Below, piece by piece: positions 9,637-18,504 of a stretch of DNA of 64,000 nt (within the stretch, counting starts at the first letter, position 1; every line of letters begins with the position of its first letter). The stretch is taken from positions 1 to 64,000 of the forward strand of contig NZ_WOVL01000003.1 in the NCBI RefSeq assembly GCF_009737085.1, read 5' to 3'. The notes beneath the pieces are model-generated. The model did not search any database, was not told the DNA's origin, and was given only the letters and a program-made list of their open reading frames with translations. Position numbers and translations under genes: made by a program. The DNA comes from Paenibacillus sp. NEAU-GSW1. Its GTDB lineage: Bacteria; Bacillota; Bacilli; Paenibacillales; Paenibacillaceae.

Positions 9637-9702
9637 CCTGTTCCCTCCTAAAAATGATCCAACCTCCGCCGTTCGCAGACGACGGACCGTATTGTGAAAC
9701 CG

Positions 9703-9787
9703 AATAGCGGATGTTTTTTATGTTTTTTCCGCTATTTCGAGCCTAATGCCGCTCTTTCGCGGAATAGCGGAACTTTCTTCCGCTATT
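9703..9787. repeat. Intergenic palindromes with AATAGCGGAA arms
   Basis: AATAGCGGA/TCCGCTATT is centred near 9719 and the perfect AATAGCGGAA/TTCCGCTATT near 9775, about 55 bp apart, with a short CCGC/GCGG between. There is no terminator T-run. It fills the gap between two operon genes. Confidence 0.55.
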
Positions 9788-9807
9788 TCCGCCGCCAGCC
9801 TTGCTCG

Positions 9808-10425
9808 TCACCCTCGCGCCCCAGCATCGCCCCGTGGCCATGCCGCCGCGGCCTGCCCGTCGATGCGCTTCACCGCTTTAGCCGGCACCCCGGCGGCGAT
9901 AACGCCGGATCCGACCGGCTTCGTCACGACCGCCCCGGCCGCTACGATCGAGCGGGCTCCGATATCGACGCCCGCCAGCACGCGAACCCCGCAGCCGATC
10001 CAAACGTCTCGGCCGATGCGGATCATCCCGCCCGCGACCGGATTGTCGCGGATCGGCAGCGACGCATCGCTCCACGTATGCTGGAACGAGACGAGCGACG
10101 ATTGATGGGCGATGGACACCTCATCGCCGATCATCAGCCCCCCGTAAGCATCGATGTAGCATTGCTTATGGATGCTGACATTCGAGCCGATTGTCATCCG
10201 CTCCGGATACTTAAGCTCGACCGACCGGCCGACGAGCACGTTGTCGCCGCAGCTTTTGGCCAGTCTGCGCAGCAGGCAGTACCGGAATGCGACGCCCGCA
10301 AGCTCCGGCAAGCCGTCGCTCAGCACCCACAGCCATTGCAGCAGCGGTCTCGGGAGCGGCCGCAGCATCGTTTCCAGCAGCCTAAGCGCAGGTAAAAAGC
10401 GGCCGAATTTATCGCGTCCCCGCAT
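9808..10425 (-). CDS. Hexapeptide-repeat O-acetyltransferase
   Basis: The protein has 205 residues from the ATG at 10425, which is preceded by AAAAGGAG; a GTG at 10446 lacks a site. The C-terminal half is a left-handed beta-helix with the CysE/LacA/NodL-type ending VWIGCGVRVLAGVDIGARS, then GAVVTK and GVPAKAV. The N-terminal about 60 residues are helical and basic. It probably acetylates a sugar of the repeat unit with acetyl-CoA. It overlaps the upstream membrane-protein gene by 17 bases. Codon use has the same high-GC character as the neighbours. Confidence 0.85.
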   Translation of the reverse strand: MRGRDKFGRFLPALRLLETMLRPLPRPLLQWLWVLSDGLPELAGVAFRYCLLRRLAKSCGDNVLVGRSVELKYPERMTIGSNVSIHKQCYIDAYGGLMIGDEVSIAHQSSLVSFQHTWSDASLPIRDNPVAGGMIRIGRDVWIGCGVRVLAGVDIGARSIVAAGAVVTKPVGSGVIAAGVPAKAVKRIDGQAAAAWPRGDAGARG

Positions 10426-11746
10426 GCGGATCAGCTCCTTTTGCACGTGTTGAGATCGCGTTTGCGATTAAAGCGTTATTTTTCACTCTATCACTAGTCT
10501 GAATTTTCTGATGTTTTGGCCTGAAGGAGTAGCGGCACCATACGAGCGTATAGGCGCTAATCGTATAGATCACCGGTACGATCGGCAATTTTTTCCGCAC
10601 CATGTTGTCTCCGATCGTTCCAATTCCGTAATCAAGCGAGCGCCCCGTTACCGTCGCATAGCCGACCAGCACTAGCACGCACGCATACGTAAAAATAAGC
10701 AGGGCGGCCATGAGATAGAACCGGCGCGTTTCCTTGTACTTCAAGGCGTAGAACACGGACATCCCCAGCATGATCGTCATGAACAGCGCTTCCATCGTGC
10801 GCATCATCAGCTTTGGCTCCCAGTTCGCCGGATTGATCGGATTGGGACTGATGAACAGAAAGACCGACAGCATGCCGGCATTGATCAGCGAAAGCGGACC
10901 GACCTGCCATACGATGAGCAAAAGCGCGCCAACAGCCATCACAATCGCCGAGCGCAGCTTCTGCGCGTAAAGGAAGTAGAAGCTTAGCGTGTAGATGATT
11001 GCGTAATCCCGCAGCCCCGTTGCGTACAGCATCACGACGATAAACAGCAGCCATTGCTTGCGCAGCAGCAGTATGGTGCCGTACAGGCCAAGCAATACGC
11101 ATGTAATGTCCTTTGCAAACAGCGAAGACATGTACATAAGCGAAGGACTGAGAAGCAGGCCGACCACCGTCACAATGGCAAAAGAATGCTTCGGCCGCCA
11201 TGCGCCGTCCTCCAGCCCGTCCCGGCCTTCCGCATCCGGTGGCAGCGTATAGCCGAATCGCCCGTCGTTCAGCCGGTATGCCGCGTTAACGATAAGCAGC
11301 AGCAACACCGTGTTGAGCAAAATGATGGCCAGCGGATTTTCAAGCTCCAGCCATTTGAAGAACGGCATATACAGCATGCCGAAAATCGGCACCGCCGAAA
11401 TGTTCATCCATTGCGTCCGGATATGCTCCATCGCATACGGCATATATTCCGACAGCCGCGCAAACGTCGTCACCTGCTCGAAGTAATGAATCTCGTCCGG
11501 TCCGTTGAGCGGATTGACGGTTGCGCCGTAGATCAGCTTGCCGAGCAGCATGGCCGTGAAGCCTGTCATAAGCAGAAGCGGCGCATTAGGCCAGCGCATC
11601 AGAGCAAATGCCGGGAGCAGCAGACCGCAGTATACGACGAGGGCGATCGTCTCATCCCAGGCAAACACCCAGCGCGCCGTCAATGCGAGCAGGATGGCAT
11701 ACGCCAAGCCGGCGGCTGTACGTACATCGATCCGCTCAGCCGGCAT
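10409..11746 (-). CDS. Multi-pass membrane protein, candidate polysaccharide polymerase (Wzy) or GT-C enzyme
   Basis: The protein has 445 residues from the ATG at 11746, which has GGAG seven bases upstream and overlaps the preceding glycosyltransferase stop by 11. About ten to twelve hydrophobic segments are seen. After the second or third helix lies an extracytoplasmic loop with NGPDEIHYFEQV, an acidic DE-x-H arrangement like that in GT-C glycosyltransferases and DUF2142-type proteins. The operon otherwise lacks a Wzy polymerase, so this is the best candidate. Sequence alone does not separate a polymerase from a GT-C transferase. Confidence 0.6.
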   Translation of the reverse strand: MPAERIDVRTAAGLAYAILLALTARWVFAWDETIALVVYCGLLLPAFALMRWPNAPLLLMTGFTAMLLGKLIYGATVNPLNGPDEIHYFEQVTTFARLSEYMPYAMEHIRTQWMNISAVPIFGMLYMPFFKWLELENPLAIILLNTVLLLLIVNAAYRLNDGRFGYTLPPDAEGRDGLEDGAWRPKHSFAIVTVVGLLLSPSLMYMSSLFAKDITCVLLGLYGTILLLRKQWLLFIVVMLYATGLRDYAIIYTLSFYFLYAQKLRSAIVMAVGALLLIVWQVGPLSLINAGMLSVFLFISPNPINPANWEPKLMMRTMEALFMTIMLGMSVFYALKYKETRRFYLMAALLIFTYACVLVLVGYATVTGRSLDYGIGTIGDNMVRKKLPIVPVIYTISAYTLVWCRYSFRPKHQKIQTSDRVKNNALIANAISTRAKGADPHAGTR

Positions 11747-12899
11747 ACATACGCTCCAGCTTTGCCGCGCTTTCTTCAATGTTGTAGCCGCGCTCGCTCA
11801 GCGCCGCCGCCCGCTGCTGCCAGCTTCTTTGCTTATGCCTGCCCCGGTCGCGAATATCCGCTTCCCCAGCGAGCTTCGCGATGCCTTCGGCCCAGCGTTC
11901 CGCGGTATCATCGGCCGGAAGCCGGCTGATCATGCCGAGCTCGAGATCGGCCTCGCGAGGCACTTCTTCAGAAACGAGGCACGGAACGCCGGCAGCTTGC
12001 GCCTCGATAAGCACGATGCCAAGACCCTCGTATAGCGAAGGAAGCAAAAAGCCGTCGAGAGCGCCCAGCAGCTCCGGAATATCTTTCCGCAAGCCGAGAA
12101 AGCGGACCTGGCCGGCAATGCCAAGCTCTTCCGCCTTTCGCTCCATCTCGGGCCTCAGCGGTCCGTCGCCGACGAGCAGCAGCTGCGCGTCCGGCGCAGC
12201 GCCGGCATAGATAGCGAAAGCTTCAAGCAGCTTGGCATGATTTTTCTGTTTGCTGAAACGGCCGATATGGCCGAGCAGCGGACCTTCTCCGCTTGCGCCG
12301 AACCTGCGGCGCAGCTCTGCGCGGTCCTCCGGCAGCTCCTCATAGGGTGCCAGCGAAATCGCGTTCGGGAATACGGCGGCGCGCTGATCGCGCCAGCAAT
12401 CCTCGCCGAACAGCGATTCGCAAGCGGCCCGCGAGCAGCCGAGCAGCGCCGTCGCATGCTTGCGGATTAACCGCCGCATGTAGGCGCGGTACAGCGAGCG
12501 AAGCATCGAGCTCGAGCGGCTGTCGTTCGTATTGTGGCTGTGCCCGATACGCACCGGCACGCCCAGCTTGGCAGCAAGCTTCAGCACATAGCCGCTGAAG
12601 CCGAACACATGGCTGTGAACAGCGTCATACGGGCCATGCTTTTGCATATTGGCAAGCAGCTGCTTGCGGAAAGCGCCGATGCCGTTTTTGGGCGGCGGCT
12701 GGACGAATATCGTTCCGCCAAGCGCCCTAATCTCGTCGTCGTAAAAAGCAGGCTCGGGCGATTGGACAGCAAAATGAAATTCATACCGGTCGCGGTCGAT
12801 ATTGCGATAAACGTTCATTAAGAGCGTCTCAATGCCGCCGGGATGCATTTTGCCTACGATGTGCAGCACTTTAATTTTGCGGTTACGAACCGGATTCAT
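11736..12899 (-). CDS. Glycosyltransferase family 4 protein (EpsF-like)
   Basis: The protein has 387 residues from the ATG at 12899, which has GGAGGAG six bases upstream. It begins KVLHIVGKMHPGGIETLLMN, the usual acceptor-side start of GT4 enzymes such as EpsF. The donor domain has GHIGRFSKQKNHAKLLEAF, LLVGDGPLR, and FLLPSLYEGLGIVLIEAQAAGVP. It is cytoplasmic and adds one sugar to the lipid-linked repeat unit. The start lies inside the end of the flippase gene (17-base overlap). Confidence 0.9.
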   Translation of the reverse strand: MNPVRNRKIKVLHIVGKMHPGGIETLLMNVYRNIDRDRYEFHFAVQSPEPAFYDDEIRALGGTIFVQPPPKNGIGAFRKQLLANMQKHGPYDAVHSHVFGFSGYVLKLAAKLGVPVRIGHSHNTNDSRSSSMLRSLYRAYMRRLIRKHATALLGCSRAACESLFGEDCWRDQRAAVFPNAISLAPYEELPEDRAELRRRFGASGEGPLLGHIGRFSKQKNHAKLLEAFAIYAGAAPDAQLLLVGDGPLRPEMERKAEELGIAGQVRFLGLRKDIPELLGALDGFLLPSLYEGLGIVLIEAQAAGVPCLVSEEVPREADLELGMISRLPADDTAERWAEGIAKLAGEADIRDRGRHKQRSWQQRAAALSERGYNIEESAAKLERMYAG

Positions 12900-14313
12900 C
12901 TTTGTCTCCTCCTCCATTGCCCTGCGGAGCCTTTTTCAAGTGAAAGCCCAGCGACCATGCCAGCGTCTGCACGCCCGGTTTGCGCCGGACGATCATGACG
13001 GCTCCGATATTCCAGGTCATGATCGAGGCTGTGGCGGCAATCGCACCCCCTGTCATACCGAGAGAAGGAATAAGCAGTCCATTAAGCGCAGCGTTAACGA
13101 CAGCCGCTACCACAAGCACCTTGGTCAGCGCATTTTGGCCGCCGGTCATCGTCGCGACAATTCCGTTCTGTCCGCAAAAGGCGTTAAACACTTGGCCAAA
13201 AACGAGAATCAGCATCGCCGGGTACGCCTGCGTAAATTCAGGACCGAACAGTGCCAGCGTCCAGCGGCCGAAGATGGCGAAAAACAAACCGACGGCCACG
13301 GCGAACAGGAAGCCGACCCGCCCGGTCGATGTGCACACCTTTTGCAGCGTGTCCATATCGCCCTTTGCATACGTCTCGGAAATGAGCGGCGAAGCGGTCA
13401 TGTTGACCGCCGTCAGCATAAAGGCGACAAGCGTCGCCAGCCGGACGGCGACGGAGAAAATGCCCGATTGCGTTTCATTCTCAATTAACCCCAGCATGAG
13501 TACGTTCAATTGTCCGAGAATGAGGTAGACGCCTGCGTTAGCCATCAACGAGCCGGACAGCTTCATCCAGCTTCGCATCTCGTACTGAGGTACCGCAGCC
13601 GTCAGCTCGCGGCCGATCCGCTTCTTGAGCACGACCGCGCCAACCGCGTACGCGATAACGACGGCGGCTACAAAACATAGCATCGCCACGCCGGCGTCAG
13701 CGGTAATGCCAAGTGCCGAAGCGGCAAATACGAAGGCGATCGTCAATACCGGACGCAATATTTTTTCCGGCATTTGCGCGTACAGCACGTCCTTCACCGC
13801 TTGCAAAGCGCTTTGGCGAAGCGTCGCCAGCGTCAGAAGCGGAATCGAGGCGAAGCCTGCCGCATAGGCAACAGCCTTTGCCGTGTCTCCTGCCGCATCG
13901 CCGTTCAGCAGCACATAAGCGAGTCCCGCGACAGCTAATACAATAGAGAGCGCCAGTCCAATCTGGTTGCTGCGCTGCAGCAGTCCTTTAATAAGTCCCC
14001 ATTCGCCATTCACCCGATAGGCGGCAACCAGCTTTACGATTGCCGTATCGAAGCCCAGCTTTGCGGGAAACACCATAAACGTGACGACCGTCGTCACGAA
14101 AGCGTAAACGCCGTAGCCGTCGACGCCAAGCACTCGGGCCAGCGCGACCTGCATCAGCATCGCAAGCGCCATGCCTGCGGAGTTGATGAGGAAGCTCGCG
14201 CTGCCGCCGCGGCTTAGCTTTTTGGCGAATGACGACTGCTGCGTCTTGGGCGCTGCCGCCGGCGTCGCCGCCTGCTTTCCCGCCGCTTGTCCCGCCGTCT
14301 CGCCCGTAATCAT
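12883..14313 (-). CDS. Polysaccharide flippase (Wzx/MOP superfamily)
   Basis: The 476-residue protein has about 14 hydrophobic segments. After a 40-residue Ala/Thr-rich cytoplasmic tail it begins SRGGSASFLINSAGMALAMLMQVALARVLG, the classic first helix of PST/Wzx transporters. It would flip the undecaprenyl-linked repeat unit to the outer face for polymerisation. This is the only flippase in the cluster and fits a Wzx/Wzy pathway together with the Wzz-type protein encoded upstream. The C-terminus is charged and Gly-rich. Confidence 0.9.
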   Translation of the reverse strand: MITGETAGQAAGKQAATPAAAPKTQQSSFAKKLSRGGSASFLINSAGMALAMLMQVALARVLGVDGYGVYAFVTTVVTFMVFPAKLGFDTAIVKLVAAYRVNGEWGLIKGLLQRSNQIGLALSIVLAVAGLAYVLLNGDAAGDTAKAVAYAAGFASIPLLTLATLRQSALQAVKDVLYAQMPEKILRPVLTIAFVFAASALGITADAGVAMLCFVAAVVIAYAVGAVVLKKRIGRELTAAVPQYEMRSWMKLSGSLMANAGVYLILGQLNVLMLGLIENETQSGIFSVAVRLATLVAFMLTAVNMTASPLISETYAKGDMDTLQKVCTSTGRVGFLFAVAVGLFFAIFGRWTLALFGPEFTQAYPAMLILVFGQVFNAFCGQNGIVATMTGGQNALTKVLVVAAVVNAALNGLLIPSLGMTGGAIAATASIMTWNIGAVMIVRRKPGVQTLAWSLGFHLKKAPQGNGGGDKDESGS

Positions 14314-14344
14314 CGTATGAATTCCCTCATTTCTCTTCGTAAAA

Positions 14345-16177
14345 TTAGGAGCCGACTGCGATCGTTTCCGAATTGCGGTAAGTCGGCACTAGATGCTGCA
14401 GCACGGCGCGGATTTCATCCGGATGCTGCGCAAGCACCTTCTCCATTTTGCGGATTTCGAAATCAAGCTCGGTCCGGTTCAACTGCGCCGGCCGACCGAT
14501 AAAGATCCGATTATGCTTCGTAGAGGACAAGCCCTCTTCGTTGGTCAACAACTCCTCGTATAGTTTTTCGCCTTCGCGCATGCCGGAGAACGTAATGTCG
14601 ATATCGAGATTTGGCTCGTAGCCTGACAGGCGGATCAAGTCGACGGCAAGATCGTAAATTTTGACCGGCTTGCCCATGTCGAGAATGAACACCTCGCCGC
14701 CCTTGGCGAAGGAACCGGCCTGAATAACGAGCTGCACCGCCTCCGGTATCGTCATGAAGTAGCGCACCATTTCCGGATGCGTGACCGTCACCGGCCCGCC
14801 TTTCAAAATTTGCTCTTTGAAGCGCGGAATAACGCTGCCTCGGCTGCCTAACACGTTGCCGAAACGAACGGCGACGAATTTGGTCGAGCTGTGCTTATCC
14901 AAGCTTTGGATGAACATCTCGGCAATCCGTTTTGTCGTGCCCATAACGCTCGTCGGGTTAACCGCCTTATCCGTCGAGATCAGCACGAATCGTTCTGCTC
15001 CGTATGCGTCTGCGCATTCGGCGACGTTTTTCGTGCCGAACACGTTGTTCTTGATTGCTTCAGCCGGATTGCGCTCCATAAGCGGTACGTGCTTATGCGC
15101 CGCTGCGTGGAATACGACCTGCGGACGGAACCGCGCAAAAACGCTGTCGATGCGGCTGCGGTCTTGAACATCGGCGATAACCGTCTCGATTTCGAGCTCC
15201 GGGAACGTTCCACGCATCTCCATCTCGATATTGTAAATGCTGTTCTCGCCATGACCGAGCAGCAGCAGCTTGCTTGGAGCGAAAGGCGCGATCTGGCGGC
15301 ATAGCTCCGACCCGATCGAACCGCCTGCGCCGGTAATGAGCACGACCTTGCGTTCAACATAGCCCGCGATATGCTCGAGATCGGTCCGAATCGGATCGCG
15401 TCCGAGCAAATCCTCAACGCTCACGTCGCGAACCCGGCCGGAAGCGCCGCGTCCGTCGATCATATCCTGCAAATCAGGGACGATGCGCAGCTTTGCTTTC
15501 GTCGTTTTGCAGATGTTGACCAGTGCAGAAATTTGCGACTTTGATACGGAAGGCATGGCGATAATCATTTCATCGATGCGGTGGCTTTCGACGATGCATG
15601 CAATATCGCCGCGGCCGCCGAATACCGGCAGTCCGAGCACCTGCATCCGGTGCTTGTACGGATCGTCGTCAATAAAGCCGACAGGGGTAATCGTAACGCC
15701 GTCGTTCTGCTGCATTTCCTTCGCGATCAGCGTGCCGCAGCTGCCGGCGCCGATAATGAGCGCTTTGCGCGTGACCGGCTGCTTCTTGATGCTGTACTTG
15801 TCGCAGAACGCCCGCCATGCGATGCGGGGACCCGCCATTAAAGCCAGAATGCCTGCAAAATGGTGCAGCGCAAGCAGCCCATGCGCTTTGCCTTGAATAA
15901 CAAGCGCTGCGGCAAACGGGATAACCGCAGCAAGCAGCGCAGTTTGCGCGATGCATTTCAGCTCCGCCATGCCGGTATACTGCCAGATGCGGCGGTCCAG
16001 CTTATGGCGGTTCAAGCTCCAATAACCGATCGCCAGCGAAGCGGCGCCGTAAAGCAGCCACCCGGTCGGTCCTCCCAGGGGCTCCGACGGCTCGAGAGCG
16101 TAAGCAACGGCCAAGCTGAGCAGCACGGCCGCCAGATCCCAAGCGATAATTACTTTTGTCCGATAAGCTACACGCAT
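14345..16177 (-). CDS. Membrane-bound UDP-sugar 4,6-dehydratase/epimerase (CapD/EpsC/PglF family)
   Basis: The protein has 610 residues from the ATG at 16177 after AGAAGGAGGA; the longer reading to 16405 has no site. Four N-terminal helices (about 10-125) precede a CoA-binding-like Rossmann domain (LIIGAGSCGTLIAKEM, about 140) and a catalytic SDR domain starting VVLITGAGGSIGSELC (about 285). The active-site block reads STDKAVNPTSVMGTTKR, with the Met-x3-Lys that replaces Tyr-x3-Lys in this family. It would convert UDP-GlcNAc to the 4-keto-6-deoxy sugar used by the downstream aminotransferase. Confidence 0.93.
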   Translation of the reverse strand: MRVAYRTKVIIAWDLAAVLLSLAVAYALEPSEPLGGPTGWLLYGAASLAIGYWSLNRHKLDRRIWQYTGMAELKCIAQTALLAAVIPFAAALVIQGKAHGLLALHHFAGILALMAGPRIAWRAFCDKYSIKKQPVTRKALIIGAGSCGTLIAKEMQQNDGVTITPVGFIDDDPYKHRMQVLGLPVFGGRGDIACIVESHRIDEMIIAMPSVSKSQISALVNICKTTKAKLRIVPDLQDMIDGRGASGRVRDVSVEDLLGRDPIRTDLEHIAGYVERKVVLITGAGGSIGSELCRQIAPFAPSKLLLLGHGENSIYNIEMEMRGTFPELEIETVIADVQDRSRIDSVFARFRPQVVFHAAAHKHVPLMERNPAEAIKNNVFGTKNVAECADAYGAERFVLISTDKAVNPTSVMGTTKRIAEMFIQSLDKHSSTKFVAVRFGNVLGSRGSVIPRFKEQILKGGPVTVTHPEMVRYFMTIPEAVQLVIQAGSFAKGGEVFILDMGKPVKIYDLAVDLIRLSGYEPNLDIDITFSGMREGEKLYEELLTNEEGLSSTKHNRIFIGRPAQLNRTELDFEIRKMEKVLAQHPDEIRAVLQHLVPTYRNSETIAVGS

Positions 16178-16239
16178 AATTGTTATTCCTCCTTCTCGTT
16201 TTGCCTGTTCTTCCTTTCCAGTTTTAGAATGCCTGGGCG

Positions 16240-16980
16240 CTAACCCTCGGCGTATTCGTAATAAGGACCGGCTTCGCTTTGCGACGTCTGGTTCAAAGCG
16301 ACGCCAACGATTCGAGCCTGAACAAACTGCAGCGCATTGCGCGCTTTGACCACATGCTGCCGTTTGCCGGTTCGGGCATTCACGACGAGCAGTACGCCGT
16401 CGCATCTTGTTGCCACAATCTGCGCATCGCTTACGGCAAGCACAGGCGGCGTGTCGATCAGCACCATGTCGTACTGCCCTCTCAATTGTTCAAGCATCGC
16501 ATCCATTCGGGCCGATCCAAGCAGCTCCGACGGATTCGGCGGCGTCGGTCCAGAAGTGAGCACATCAAGTCCTTTGATCCGGCTCTTCTGAATCGCATCG
16601 TCAAGCCGCGCTTGTCCCGACAGCACCTGCGACAGGCCTGCGCGATTGCTAAGCTGCAGCGTATAGTGTGCTGTCGGCTTGCGCAAGTCGGCATCAATAA
16701 GAATGACTTTGAGATCAGACTGGCTGTAAGTGACGGCGAGATTCATAATGGTTGTCGACTTGCCCTCCTTCGGGCTTGCCGAAGTAACCATCAACAGCTG
16801 AAGCGCACGGTCGATTTCCGCATATTGCAAATTGGTGCGCAGCGTCCGGTAAGCTTCCGAAATCGGGGACATCGGATTAACCTCCGTTACGATAGGCCGC
16901 TGCTCGCTGTCTGATTTGCCCTTGCCTTTGGCCATGCTTTTGCTCATGTTGAGCCTTGTCATGCGGGACATACGTTCCAT
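16240..16980 (-). CDS. CpsD/CapB-type tyrosine-protein kinase (EpsB-like)
   Basis: The protein has 246 residues. Walker A is ASPKEGKST (69-77), Walker A' is VILIDADLRKP (about 92), and Walker B is MVLIDTPP (about 175). The C-terminus ends in a tyrosine cluster, YYEYAEG, the autophosphorylation tail of BY-kinases. Such kinases control exopolysaccharide assembly with a membrane activator, here the Wzz-type protein whose stop overlaps this ATG by one base. About 30 basic/Ser-rich residues precede the kinase core. Confidence 0.92.
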   Translation of the reverse strand: MERMSRMTRLNMSKSMAKGKGKSDSEQRPIVTEVNPMSPISEAYRTLRTNLQYAEIDRALQLLMVTSASPKEGKSTTIMNLAVTYSQSDLKVILIDADLRKPTAHYTLQLSNRAGLSQVLSGQARLDDAIQKSRIKGLDVLTSGPTPPNPSELLGSARMDAMLEQLRGQYDMVLIDTPPVLAVSDAQIVATRCDGVLLVVNARTGKRQHVVKARNALQFVQARIVGVALNQTSQSEAGPYYEYAEG

Positions 16981-17765
16981 CAGCCTCCTTTATTCTCAGA
17001 CATGAGCGGCGAAGCTCCTCCATTTGCAGAAGCTGCTGCTCTTGTTTTTAGCCTTAAATCGCTTTGCCTGATATTCGGAACCGCAGTCAGTGTAGGCAGC
17101 CCGAGATGCCGTTCGATTGCCGCTTCCGAACGAAGCGTATCGTCGAAATATTCAAGCAACAGCACGAGCATAATGCCCAGCATAAGCGACACCACCAAGC
17201 CGATGGCGATATTCAGCTTCGTCTCCGGCTTGATCGGGCCCGGCTGCTTGTCCAAATCTGCTGTGTGCAAAATATACACATTGTCGACTTGCATAATAAG
17301 CGGAATTTGCTGCTGGAACACATAAGACACGGAATTTACAATTTGCGCCGCCCGCTTATAATCGGTGTCCATATAGGATACCGTCACCACTTGCGTCCCG
17401 TTCACGGAGCTGAACCTGATATTGCGCATCAGCTGCTCCGTTGTCAGTTCAAGCTCGGGATGCTTCTCCACGACTAGATCCATTATGGACGGCGTGCGGA
17501 TGATCTCTTTGTACGTGTTGATCAGACTGAGATTTGTGTTGATCATGTTCAAATCGAGCTTGAACGCCCCCGCCTGACCGACGGTCGAATTGACGATCAG
17601 CTTCGTATAGGCTTGGTAGACCGGCTTCATAATCCATGTGCTATAAGCTCCCGCCGATGCTGTGCCGATGACGGCTACGAGTATGACGAGCCAAAGCTTT
17701 TTCCGAATGAGCATTAAAATTTGCTTCAAGTCCAATTGACTGCTCAATACGACACGAACCTCCAT
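16980..17765 (-). CDS. Wzz-type chain-length/kinase activator membrane protein (EpsA-like)
   Basis: The protein has 261 residues with two membrane helices, at about 18-38 and 178-200, flanking an extracytoplasmic alpha/beta domain. The pattern DKQPGPIKPETKLNIAIGLVVSL with prolines before the second helix is typical of the Wzz family. A cytoplasmic tail (EYFDDTLRSEAAIERHLGLP) contacts the kinase in related systems. It is the first gene of the exopolysaccharide operon, so the operon promoter should lie in the AT-rich stretch before it. Confidence 0.92.
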   Translation of the reverse strand: MEVRVVLSSQLDLKQILMLIRKKLWLVILVAVIGTASAGAYSTWIMKPVYQAYTKLIVNSTVGQAGAFKLDLNMINTNLSLINTYKEIIRTPSIMDLVVEKHPELELTTEQLMRNIRFSSVNGTQVVTVSYMDTDYKRAAQIVNSVSYVFQQQIPLIMQVDNVYILHTADLDKQPGPIKPETKLNIAIGLVVSLMLGIMLVLLLEYFDDTLRSEAAIERHLGLPTLTAVPNIRQSDLRLKTRAAASANGGASPLMSENKGG

Positions 17766-18099
17766 CCTTCTCCAACAAGTCGTTTTATTCGATTTGATTA
17801 TGTCACAATACCAAACTTTACAATGAGGGTTTAAGGTAATATTTTCAAATAGGAGCTGACTATCATTTTCAAAACCATTTACATGCTAAATATCCTAATC
17901 ATTTATCTTGAACTCGAATAAATATATGAATAAAAACATGACATGAACGAATAAATTGTTGTTTAAATATATTATTTGCAGTTTTAATTTTCCATGTAGC
18001 TATAAACGGTTATATGCCTATTGGATTAGTCGATTTCTTGCCTTTGAAAGGTCAACTTTCCGCACAACATCAATGGTTAACAAAGAAGGACGAGGAATT
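17766..18099. promoter_or_regulatory. AT-rich region upstream of the exopolysaccharide operon
   Basis: About 330 bp much richer in A+T than the genes around it separate the first eps-type gene (minus strand) from a possible small ORF (plus strand). On the minus strand a CATAAT near 17797-17802 is a fair -10 box, but no convincing -35 stands at the right distance, so I do not fix a promoter. No long ORF or strong terminator is seen. Confidence 0.4.
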
Positions 18100-18216
18100 A
18101 TGGCGCGAGGAGGGGGATCGCTTTCGGAAGCAATAGAAGGACTTTTGCCATGGATGGCGCCAGCCTTTGGGATTTTCGTCCAGCTTTTCGCTATTGCGTC
18201 AAAAACAGATCATTAA
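18100..18216 (+). CDS. Possible 38-residue hydrophobic peptide
   Basis: The ATG at 18100 follows AAGGACGAGG at good spacing. The peptide has a polar Gly/Ser N-terminus (MARGGGSLSEAIEGLL) and a hydrophobic stretch rich in Pro, Met, Ala and Phe (PWMAPAFGIFVQLFAIA), ending SKTDH. It could be a single-pass or peripheral membrane peptide. It is divergent from the exopolysaccharide operon. No family is recognised and no strong terminator follows, so the call rests on the ribosome binding site and composition. Confidence 0.4.
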   Translation: MARGGGSLSEAIEGLLPWMAPAFGIFVQLFAIASKTDH

Positions 18217-18504
18217 TCAGCAGGTATGGAAAACCGTCTGCCGACCTATTCTTGGTCTTTTTTGGAAGGACGATTGTCCTCCAGCATTGCTTATGTAATC
18301 ATTATGCTCGCCAAAAATCGAGGAAATGACGATTAATATAATTTAATGCGGCTCTCATTATGGATAAGTAATGATTGGTTTTCCTGAATAATACAGTATT
18401 TAAGCGCTTTCAACATATGTCAATTGTAAATGCCGATAGTTCGCCGGTCTGACGACACGAGTCTAATCCTGCCGCACCAACCGGACATTTTAGACTCAAT
18501 AGCC

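Noticed and set aside
11054-11929. 291-residue plus-strand ORF opposite the membrane protein gene
   Set aside because: Composition (Arg/His/Gln-rich) is typical of an antisense shadow of a hydrophobic protein gene.
16178-16405. N-terminal extension of the CapD-like dehydratase
   Set aside because: The sequence is low-complexity Arg/Cys-rich and partly antisense to other frames; the ATG at 16177 follows AGAAGGAGGA and begins the first membrane helix.
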